Both the position numbers and the translations under genes were made by a program. The notes under the pieces were generated by a model. The model was not told the DNA's origin and searched no databases. It saw only the letters and a program-made list of their open reading frames with translations. A DNA stretch of 64,000 nucleotides from an uncultured Bacilli bacterium (GTDB taxonomy: Bacteria > Bacillota_I > Bacilli_A > RF39 > UBA660), in assembly GCA_910584655.1 (NCBI GenBank), contig CAJUBJ010000001.1, forward strand, positions 62,001 to 126,000. Direction: 5' to 3'. Of the stretch, positions 57,897 to 64,000 are shown piece by piece. Numbering within the stretch: position 1 is the stretch's first letter; every line of letters begins with the position of its first letter.

Positions 57897-58238
57897 ATGG
57901 CTAATTTAGTAGACAAAATTAATGAGAAGCATGTAAGAAAAGACATTCCTGAATTCCGTGTAGGAGATACTGTTAGAGTAGACGTATGGGTAAAAGAAGG
58001 AAAGAAAGAAAGAATCCAAGCATTTGAAGGACTTGTAGTTTCTAAAAAGGGTGGATCTGTTTCTGAAACTTTCTCAGTACGTAAAAAATCTTATGGTATT
58101 GGAGTTACAAGAGTATTCCCAGTTAACTCACCAGCTATTGATAAAATAGTAGTAGTTAAGAAGGGTATGGTAAGAAGAGCTAAACTTAACTTCTTAAAAG
58201 GAATGAGAAAAGAATACAAAGTAAAAGAAAGAAATTAA
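57897..58238 (+). CDS. rplS: 50S ribosomal protein L19
   Basis: Starts MANLVDKINEKHVRKDIPEF. KEGKKERIQAFEG and GIGVTRVFPVNSP are conserved L19 motifs. 113 residues. ATG 57897 follows AAAGGATG; an in-frame ATG far upstream (57813) belongs to the leader. It completes the rimM-trmD-rplS block. Confidence 0.97.
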   Translation: MANLVDKINEKHVRKDIPEFRVGDTVRVDVWVKEGKKERIQAFEGLVVSKKGGSVSETFSVRKKSYGIGVTRVFPVNSPAIDKIVVVKKGMVRRAKLNFLKGMRKEYKVKERN

Positions 58239-58252
58239 TTCTTTCTTTTTTT
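58223..58252 (+). terminator. Terminator after rplS
   Basis: Eleven-bp purine/pyrimidine stem (58223-58233 with 58239-58249), 5-nt loop, T run to 58252. It overlaps the stop. Confidence 0.8.
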
Positions 58253-58257
58253 GTCTA

Positions 58258-58839
58258 TTAATCAATATTATCTACTTCAGTGTATTCGATATTTTGTTCT
58301 TTTAAAGTATCTAAATAATTATTTAATTTTGTATTTCTTTTTATAGGTATGTTTATTTCTTTATTAGAAGTTTTTAGTATATCTTCTTCTATTAAGTTTA
58401 TACTATAATCGTTTTTTAACATTAATTTTGAATCTTTATAATTACATTGGAGTTTATATTTATTATTTACTTCATCATATTTATTACAATAATTTTTGAT
58501 AATATGTTGAGATTCGTATGGGATTTCATTATAGGAAAGAGATATTTTTTCTATTAGATTTGTTATTATGTTATCTGTTGCAACGATATATATTGTATAA
58601 TTACTATTTGTATAGTTTATGTATTCTGGTAATGGTAAATTATAAATATTATTAAATGTTGGGGATTGATAATATTTTATAGTTTTAGTTATTGAATAAT
58701 TTTTTATTTCATTACTATTGCTAACTTCAGGTTTTACTTTAAAAAAGTTAATGGCTAATATAAGTATTACAATTACAGAAATAATTATTACTATTAGGAT
58801 TGTTATTTCTAATATTTGTTTTTTATTTAGTTTTTTCAT
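58258..58839 (-). CDS. Unknown single-pass membrane protein
   Basis: N-terminal anchor (about residues 9-33), then about 160 outside residues rich in Asn, Tyr and Ile. There are two cysteines (NYCNKY and LQCNYK) that could form a disulphide. I do not recognise a family. AAGGAG lies before the ATG on the minus strand. It is inserted on the opposite strand between rplS and the signal peptidase gene, interrupting the usual order. Confidence 0.65.
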   Translation of the reverse strand: MKKLNKKQILEITILIVIIISVIVILILAINFFKVKPEVSNSNEIKNYSITKTIKYYQSPTFNNIYNLPLPEYINYTNSNYTIYIVATDNIITNLIEKISLSYNEIPYESQHIIKNYCNKYDEVNNKYKLQCNYKDSKLMLKNDYSINLIEEDILKTSNKEINIPIKRNTKLNNYLDTLKEQNIEYTEVDNID

Positions 58840-58968
58840 TTTTTTCTCCTTATGAGTTTATTATATCATATATGAATAAAAATTATATTTAAATGAAGAC
58901 TTGGTTAGTATATTCTTTTTTTCTTTTATCTTGAGGGAAAAAATGATAGAATTAGGATGGTGAAGCTT

Positions 58969-59460
58969 ATGAAAGATAAATTTAAAAAAATAGTAAAAGA
59001 AATTATTCCTTATATAATAATATTGGTGGTAGTGGTAATTGTTAGAACTTATTTTATTACACCTGTAATTGTAAATGGAACTAGTATGGTTCCAACTCTT
59101 GATGGTGGAGAGTTGATGATACTTAATAAAATGAGTGATGTAGAAAGATTTGATGTTGTGGTTGTAGACATTAAAAGTGAAGATATTATAAAAAGAGTTA
59201 TTGCGATGCCAGGAGAAACGATTTCTTGTGAAAATGGAATCGTTTATGTAAATGATAGAAGGCAAGATGAAGAGTATAGTAAAGGAATAACAACTGATTT
59301 TGAGAGGATTGTTTTGGGAGATGACGAATATTTTGTTATGGGGGATAACAGAGAAGGTTCATTAGATAGTAGAAAATTGGGTCCTGTTAAGAATAGTCAA
59401 ATAAAAGGTACTGCACATTTTGTTTTATTTCCGTTTAATAAAATAGGAAATATTGAATAA
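58969..59460 (+). CDS. lepB: Signal peptidase I
   Basis: Membrane-anchored serine protease that removes signal peptides. One membrane segment (about 13-30), then NGTSMVPTL with the catalytic Ser, IIKRVIAMPGE with the catalytic Lys, and VMGDNREGSLDSR. Length 163 is typical of Gram-positive SipS-type enzymes. ATG 58969 follows AGGATGGTG; ATG 58957 lies inside that site. Confidence 0.95.
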   Translation: MKDKFKKIVKEIIPYIIILVVVVIVRTYFITPVIVNGTSMVPTLDGGELMILNKMSDVERFDVVVVDIKSEDIIKRVIAMPGETISCENGIVYVNDRRQDEEYSKGITTDFERIVLGDDEYFVMGDNREGSLDSRKLGPVKNSQIKGTAHFVLFPFNKIGNIE

Positions 59461-59484
59461 TTTTTTTATTTTTTATAGCAAATT

Positions 59485-59513
59485 TTGATTAATTTTAAAT
59501 TTTGTGATATCAT
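59485..59513 (+). promoter_or_regulatory. Promoter for the HD-GYP-like gene
   Basis: TTGATT (59485-59490), 17-nt spacer, TATCAT (59508-59513) with TG extension, 25 nt before the ATG. Confidence 0.6.
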
Positions 59514-59538
59514 TCTTTCAATGAAAAGGGTGGTTTAA

Positions 59539-60825
59539 ATGGAAAAAAGTATATTATTAAATGAATTAACTATTGGAAGTATAATAGAAGAAGATATAAA
59601 AACAGATGACGATAAAATTTTAGTTAGAAAAGGAACTGTTTTAACAGATAATTTGCTTGAACGTTTAAGACAGTGGAATATTAAATTTAATACTGCATCT
59701 AGTACTGAGGATAAACCTAAAGAGGTTAAGGATTCTAAAGAAGTACAAAAGAAAATAGAAAAGTCATTAAAACTAATTTATACAGCATCTTTAGGTGATT
59801 TAGATAGACTTTTGTCAGATTTAGAATCTAATTTATCTAATATTTATGACGATTTGAAGACTATTGAAGATTTACCAGATAATATTACTAAAATAAGATT
59901 TGCTGGAGATCGTAGTGGGCATTATTATCGTACAGCTAGATTGGCTGCTACATTAACTAGTATGTATAACAAAGGTGTTTCAAAAGAACAACAAATATCT
60001 TTACCTTCAATAACACTTGCTGCATTGTTACATGATTATGGTATGAGATTTAGTAATGATCCTGATTCATTAGGTAAGTTGAAAGTTGGTAAATTCGATT
60101 ATGAGAGTCAAGCAATGTTAAATGCTCCTTATAAAGATAAACATTCATCAGTTTACTCTCGTTTAAAAATTGTTGATGTAATTAGTGGTCCATATAATGA
60201 AAAATATCATACTGCTTATGCGTATGTAGCTTTAAAAGATAAAGTGCCAACAGAAGTTAGAGAAATGATATTATATTCTCAATATACTAAAGATGCTTTT
60301 TCTAGTAGAAAACATAAAAAAGTAATTAAAGCAGCTAATATCATATCTTTATGTGAAGTTTATGATAATTTATTAGAATATGTTATTAAAAGTGATATGG
60401 CAGCACCAATTGAAAATGTTATAACTTATTTGGGTCAACTTGCTCATAATGGAGTATTGGATATGGATGTATTTACTTTATTTTTAAATAATATATCTTT
60501 ATATCCTGTTGGGACAAAAGTGTTATTATCTGATAATCAATATGCTGTTGTTGTTAGAAATAATTCAGGTTTTCCTTCTAAGCCTTTAGTGTTAACTTTA
60601 ACTCCTGCTAGTTCAGTTTTAATTGATTTAAGTGAAACTACTAATATAACAATTAGAAGAATAGTAAAAACAGATGAAGAAGTAGATAAAGTTGATGTTA
60701 TTCATTCTGAACAACTAAATGGTGTTTTTGATGAAGATATAATTCCTAGTGGGGAAAATCCAGGTACTTTAATATTAAAAAAAGGTGAAACAGATGGAGA
60801 AAAGATTTTAGGTAAAAAATTCTAA
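59539..60825 (+). CDS. Degenerate HD-GYP-like protein
   Basis: The middle (about 110-290) follows the HD-GYP layout: GHYYRTARLAATLTSMY with the first His, LAALLHDYGM with the HD pair, and a later KHSSVYSRLKI. The HDIGK Lys is missing, and no HHE or GYP motif is present, so cyclic-di-GMP hydrolysis is unlikely. The N-terminal 50 residues (LTIGSIIEEDIKTDDDKILVRKG cut here to IGSIIEEDI and LVRKGTVLT) look like the small domain that precedes many HD-GYP proteins. The C-terminal part resembles the end of that family (VLLSDNQYAVVVRNN and PLVLTLTP). It may be a non-catalytic sensor. No GGDEF protein is in the window. Confidence 0.72.
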   Translation: MEKSILLNELTIGSIIEEDIKTDDDKILVRKGTVLTDNLLERLRQWNIKFNTASSTEDKPKEVKDSKEVQKKIEKSLKLIYTASLGDLDRLLSDLESNLSNIYDDLKTIEDLPDNITKIRFAGDRSGHYYRTARLAATLTSMYNKGVSKEQQISLPSITLAALLHDYGMRFSNDPDSLGKLKVGKFDYESQAMLNAPYKDKHSSVYSRLKIVDVISGPYNEKYHTAYAYVALKDKVPTEVREMILYSQYTKDAFSSRKHKKVIKAANIISLCEVYDNLLEYVIKSDMAAPIENVITYLGQLAHNGVLDMDVFTLFLNNISLYPVGTKVLLSDNQYAVVVRNNSGFPSKPLVLTLTPASSVLIDLSETTNITIRRIVKTDEEVDKVDVIHSEQLNGVFDEDIIPSGENPGTLILKKGETDGEKILGKKF

Positions 60826-60858
60826 ACTTTTAAATAGTTAAAATAAATATATATAATT

Positions 60859-60897
60859 AAAAATGTAGGTAGTTTAAAAGACAATCTACATTTTTTT
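60859..60897 (+). terminator. Terminator after the HD-GYP-like gene
   Basis: Ten-bp stem (60859-60868 with 60886-60895), 17-nt loop and T run to 60897. Confidence 0.75.
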
Positions 60898-60981
60898 ATT
60901 TGAAAATTATCTTATTTTAGTTTTTATTTTATTGATGTTTTAGAGGTTAAGAAGTTATTAATCAGTTAATTTGTTTTTTTA

Positions 60982-60990
60982 TGTTATAAT
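60982..60990 (+). promoter_or_regulatory. Extended -10 promoter for the Sua5-like gene
   Basis: TGTTATAAT with TATAAT at 60985-60990, about 83 nt before the GTG start. Confidence 0.5.
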
Positions 60991-61072
60991 TAGTTTGGGA
61001 TTTCATCTATTTTCAATAATTGATAGATTAGGATTAAAGAGAAAATAAATAAAATGAATTGTGGTGGTTTTA

Positions 61073-61708
61073 GTGACAAAATATATAAAAGTAAATAATA
61101 TTAATGAGCAAGATATTAATGAAGTTGCAAATGCTTTAAAGAATGGTAAATCAGTGGTTTTTCCAACGGATACTGTATATGGTATTGGAAGTAATGCTTA
61201 TGATGAAGATGCATGTGAAAGAATTTACGAAGTTAAAGGAAGACCTAAATATAAACCATTAGTTTTGCTGATAGCTGATATTTCAATGTTAAATGAATTA
61301 GTTGATAAAATAACTCCAGTAGAACAAAAATTGATGGATGCTTTTTGGCCTGGTTCATTGACTATAAAACTAAAGAAGAAAAAAGAAGTCTTGCCTGATA
61401 TTATTTCAGCTGGGGATGAGTATTTGAGAGCAAGACTTTTAGCTGATGGTCTAATGAAAAAAATAATTTTTAAAGCAGGTGTTCCAGTAGTAGCTCCTAG
61501 CGCTAATATTAGTGGCGGTGCAACGGGAACGAAGATAGATAATATAATAAGTGATTTTGACGGTAAAGTAGATTATATTTTAGATAGTGGAGATATAGAA
61601 AGTGATATTACTTCGACAATAGTTGAGGTAGAGGATGAAAAGGTAATTATTATAAGAGAGGGAAAAATAACAAAAAATGAAATTGCAAAAATTGCTTCAT
61701 TAAAATAA
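61073..61708 (+). CDS. L-threonylcarbamoyladenylate synthase (YrdC/Sua5 domain)
   Basis: First step of t6A37 formation in tRNAs that read ANN codons: threonine, bicarbonate and ATP give threonylcarbamoyl-AMP. Motifs: VVFPTDTVYGIG, RPKYKPL, FWPGSLTIKL and VPVVAPSANISG. The 212 residues cover the YrdC domain without the long C-terminal Sua5 part, so this is a TsaC-like form. GTG 61073 is preferred because GGTGG lies just before it; GTG 61061 is inside that site. Confidence 0.93.
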   Translation: MTKYIKVNNINEQDINEVANALKNGKSVVFPTDTVYGIGSNAYDEDACERIYEVKGRPKYKPLVLLIADISMLNELVDKITPVEQKLMDAFWPGSLTIKLKKKKEVLPDIISAGDEYLRARLLADGLMKKIIFKAGVPVVAPSANISGGATGTKIDNIISDFDGKVDYILDSGDIESDITSTIVEVEDEKVIIIREGKITKNEIAKIASLK

Positions 61709-61735
61709 TTAGTTAAATAAAAAGTATAAGGTAGA

Positions 61736-62326
61736 ATGAAGTTTATGGAAAAAGTTTTTTTAGAAGAACCAAAAATAGATAGAAAACAAGATGCATTAGA
61801 TTATTTAAAAGAATTTGTTAAATATAAATCTGATTTTAATGGTGTTGGTGGTTTGGAAAGATGTCTTAGTGATATAAGTTATGAGCAATGGATTTTAGAA
61901 CTGGAAAAAAGAAAAGATATTAAATATGTCAATAAAATAAATAGATGTTTATCTAACACATATTTTGTTGTAAGAGAAGATGATAATAAGATAGTTGGAA
62001 TGATAAATGTTAGATATAATATTTCAGATAAGAGATTAAAAGAGGGTGCATCACATATTGGATATGGAATTAGACCTACAGAAAGAAAAAAAGGTTATGC
62101 TAAAATGGCATTATATTTAGGTTTAATAGAAGAAAAAAAATTAGGTGAAGAAAAAGTTCTTTTAGTTTGCGATGTTAATAATATTGGTTCAAATAAAGCT
62201 ATATTAGCTATGGGCGGAGTTTTGGAAAAGACTGAACTTGATAAATCAGATAATATAATGACTAATTATTATTGGATTGATGTTAATTATTCTATACAAA
62301 AAAGGAATATAGAGTTACTAAAATGA
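61736..62326 (+). CDS. GNAT-family N-acetyltransferase
   Basis: GNAT fold: IVGMINVRYNI strand, then IGYGIRPTERKKGYAKMAL with the acetyl-CoA-binding R/QxxGxG/A loop, then VLLVCDVNNIGSNKAILAMGGV. The substrate is unknown. Start ATG 61736 lies 4-5 nt after AAGG; ATG 61745 is an alternative. It follows the Sua5-like gene by 27 nt and may share its transcript. Confidence 0.88.
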   Translation: MKFMEKVFLEEPKIDRKQDALDYLKEFVKYKSDFNGVGGLERCLSDISYEQWILELEKRKDIKYVNKINRCLSNTYFVVREDDNKIVGMINVRYNISDKRLKEGASHIGYGIRPTERKKGYAKMALYLGLIEEKKLGEEKVLLVCDVNNIGSNKAILAMGGVLEKTELDKSDNIMTNYYWIDVNYSIQKRNIELLK

Positions 62327-62376
62327 GTGATTTTATGGATAGTGTATAAAAATTATTTATGAATTAATTTAGAAAG

Positions 62377-62405
62377 ATAGTAAATATTAATATTTACTAT
62401 TTTTT
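62377..62405 (+). terminator. Terminator after the GNAT gene
   Basis: Perfect 24-nt palindrome (arms 62377-62388 and 62389-62400) followed by five Ts. Confidence 0.75.
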
Positions 62406-62434
62406 ATATCAAATATATGTATATTTGATATAAT
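62406..62434 (+). promoter_or_regulatory. Palindrome over the extended -10 promoter of the adhesin gene
   Basis: Two perfect 12-bp arms (62406-62417 and 62420-62431) around a TG. The right arm contains TGATAT and runs into TATAAT at 62429-62434 (extended -10). An operator for a dimeric repressor is the simplest reading. Confidence 0.6.
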
Positions 62435-62667
62435 AGAGTTATAGATTTTTATATTGGGAGGAGTGAGCAAAGTAAAGGTGATATATTTATAATGATTAAA
62501 TATTATAATTAAAATGAAAAAGCTATAGATTCTTAAAGGAAATAAGAATATTAAGAATTATAGTTTGACATAATAGCAAAAGCTATAATTTTACAGAGAT
62601 TTTTCTTTATTGTTTATTTAGTGTTAGCAATATAGAAAAAAATAATGAATTAAATGGAGGAATAATA
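62435..62667 (+). other. Long structured leader of the adhesin gene
   Basis: About 230 nt without a gene. It holds a 13-bp hairpin with one bulge (62523-62536 with 62551-62563) and a 10-nt direct repeat AAAAGCTATA at 62518-62527 and 62578-62587. AATGGAGGA at the end is the ribosome site. As at the pilus locus, the leader is much longer than for housekeeping genes. Confidence 0.5.
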
Positions 62668-64000
62668 ATGAAATTTACGAAAAAATTAATTGATTCAAAA
62701 CATACAAAGAAAATTATATGTATTTTAATGGCATTGTTTCTTGTGTTTAAATTAACAGTTCCAACTTTTGTATATGCAGATATTAATAAATTCAGCGTTT
62801 CTACCTCTGAAGAGTTTATTGAAGCTGTTAATAAAATAAATGCAGGAGCTGATGATGCGGAATATGAAATAGAAATACTAAATGATATAGTACTTAATGG
62901 TAGAGTAAATGGGGGAGATAATGCTTCATTAGAATTTTTAAAAGGTATAACAACAATTTATGGAAATAATCATGTTCTTAGTTCAAGTTTTCCTACTGAT
63001 TCTGTCATTTATGCAATAGGAAATTCTGTTATAAATTTAGGTTCAGCTGATGAACCAGAAAAAAGTAAATTATTTTTTAATGCAACAGATGCACCTGTTA
63101 GTAGTCATCCTGACCTTTTAGGAGTAAATGAGTCAGCAACTGTTAATATTTATGAAGGAGTTGTTTTTCAAAACAATAGTTCAGTAGGTAGACCAGGTGG
63201 AGCAATATCAGTTGGTGATGCTGAAAATGAAAATAATGCGAAATTAAATATGTATGGTGGAATAATTAGAAATTGTAAAGATGCATATACTGTTAGGGGA
63301 GGAGCAATCTTTGTTGGTCCTGGTGCGACTTTTATTATGAATGGTGGTTTAATAGAAAATAATACAAGTAGCTATGGCGGAGGCGTTTATAGTGAAGGAC
63401 ACTTTATTATGAATGATGGTGTTATTCAGAATAATACTGCTAGAAACATGGGAGATGATATTCTTTCATTAGGTGAGATGCAACTAAATGTTCCTGCAAA
63501 TAAAGATAATGGTTTTAGTAAGTTATCATCAACAAATAAGCAAATTAATGGGTGGTTTGTAGATTTTAATGATGTTGATAATGGATTCCATCGTTGGACT
63601 GAAGATAACTATACTGAAGTATCTTTAGAAGAGGCATCTAATTCTGAAGGTATTGCACTTAAAGCTGCACATAATGCAAATGTTAATGTAATATTTGATG
63701 TGAATTCAGGTGTATGGAATGACTCAAGTGATAAATTTATAGATAATACAAATAATACATATTTAGAAAGTTTAACAGTTGGAAGCACATCTTCTAAACC
63801 TGTTGAACCAACAAAAACTGACTATATATTCTTAGGTTGGTATACAGAAGATGGCGAAGAGTATAATTTTGATACAGTAGTAAATGAAGATATTACACTT
63901 TATGCAAGATGGAAATACAATAATTATAAAGAATATGTAGTAATTGATAAAACATATTTAATAGCTGAAGGATTTACTGGAGCTGGAGAAATTCTTGCAT
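62668..64000 (+). CDS. Large secreted adhesin, truncated by the window edge
   Basis: Starts at ATG 62668 after GGAGG; at least 444 residues, still open at 64000. Signal peptide with a long N-region and hydrophobic part (about 15-35), cleaved near VYADI. Residues about 150-270 carry GGAI and GGGVYSEG repeats with N-rich turns, as in right-handed beta-helix surface proteins. A Flg_new/InlB B-type repeat follows (about 335-415; VIFDVNSG, FLGWYTEDGEEYNF, ITLYARW). An LPXTG anchor would lie beyond the window. It is probably a substrate for a wall sortase and a host or glycan adhesin. Confidence 0.85.
   Translation, partial: MKFTKKLIDSKHTKKIICILMALFLVFKLTVPTFVYADINKFSVSTSEEFIEAVNKINAGADDAEYEIEILNDIVLNGRVNGGDNASLEFLKGITTIYGNNHVLSSSFPTDSVIYAIGNSVINLGSADEPEKSKLFFNATDAPVSSHPDLLGVNESATVNIYEGVVFQNNSSVGRPGGAISVGDAENENNAKLNMYGGIIRNCKDAYTVRGGAIFVGPGATFIMNGGLIENNTSSYGGGVYSEGHFIMNDGVIQNNTARNMGDDILSLGEMQLNVPANKDNGFSKLSSTNKQINGWFVDFNDVDNGFHRWTEDNYTEVSLEEASNSEGIALKAAHNANVNVIFDVNSGVWNDSSDKFIDNTNNTYLESLTVGSTSSKPVEPTKTDYIFLGWYTEDGEEYNFDTVVNEDITLYARWKYNNYKEYVVIDKTYLIAEGFTGAGEILA

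Noticed and set aside
58861..59265. 134-residue frame antisense to lepB
   Set aside because: Composition is Asn/Tyr/His-rich without start signal, and the sense strand codes a clear signal peptidase.
62565..62589. TTGACA followed by TATAAT in the adhesin leader
   Set aside because: The spacer is only 13 nt, too short for a normal promoter, and the TGATATAAT upstream is much better.
1..64000. Mycoplasma-type code (TGA as Trp)
   Set aside because: TGA ends several complete proteins at the expected length, such as yceD and rimM, and Trp is coded by TGG.
1..64000. CRISPR arrays, insertion sequences or prophage
   Set aside because: No regularly spaced repeats, no transposase or integrase and no att-like duplication could be found.

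Overview
The window is a gene-dense, very AT-rich (about 70% A+T by eye) stretch from a Gram-positive-type bacterium. TGA is used as an ordinary stop (for example at the end of yceD), so this is the standard bacterial code and not the Mycoplasma code. The cell-wall genes (FemABX-type transferase, muramoyl amidase, class C sortases, LPETG pilin), the PolC/DnaE polymerase pair, RpmF with YceD and TmcAL, and extended Shine-Dalgarno sites of the AGGTGA type all point to a low-GC Firmicute. An uncultured gut Bacilli lineage close to the Tenericutes branch (RF39-like) is my best guess, not a proven assignment. I saw no transposase, integrase, phage or CRISPR array.

Layout. 1-10.2 kb: a transglutaminase-fold protein, then dnaE and polC in one operon; the PolC is about 500 residues longer than usual. 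10.3-13.9 kb: unknown membrane-anchored proteins and a class I amidotransferase. 14-18.2 kb: polA, a CDF-like membrane protein and mutM, the last two overlapping by 80 nt. 18.3-20.7 kb: small unknowns, a lipoprotein with a transglutaminase core and a MIF-type tautomerase. 20.8-22.7 kb: tmcAL divergent from yceD-rpmF. 22.8-27.2 kb: a Cys-rich lipoprotein and a pilus locus (pilin plus two class C sortases) behind a long leader.

27.2-41.4 kb is the accessory part: unknown proteins, a DUF488-like protein, an Asp/Glu racemase, tRNA-Thr(GGT), a cupin, an HD hydrolase, an MBL-fold protein, a possible ART-fold protein overlapping a radical SAM gene, a nucleotidase, a HipA-like kinase, an XRE-CYTH fusion, a YitT protein, and a LysR regulator divergent from a protein whose C-terminal half resembles the methanogenesis-marker-8 family. 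41.5-53.1 kb: a TSP3-VWA-papain-like surface protein, pyrG with a leader hairpin, a zinc-ribbon membrane protein, FemABX, amidase, a repeat protein and an O-antigen-ligase-like protein. 53.1-62.3 kb: nucleotidyltransferase, YgjP, TrmH-type methylase, CYTH, then the conserved rimM-trmD-(unknown)-rplS-lepB block, a degenerate HD-GYP-like protein, a Sua5/YrdC protein and a GNAT enzyme. A large secreted beta-helix/InlB-repeat adhesin runs off the right edge.

Most promoters I could place carry an extended -10 (TGnTATAAT), and most transcription units end in U-tailed hairpins that often overlap the stop codon. The surface-protein genes (23.4-27.2 and 62.4-64 kb) share long structured 5' leaders and look separately regulated from the housekeeping genes. 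No single complete new system is proven. The most unusual items are the enlarged PolC next to a DnaE with an eroded PHP domain, the XRE-CYTH fusion, the LysR/marker-8 pair with palindromic operators, and the ART-like/radical SAM pair.
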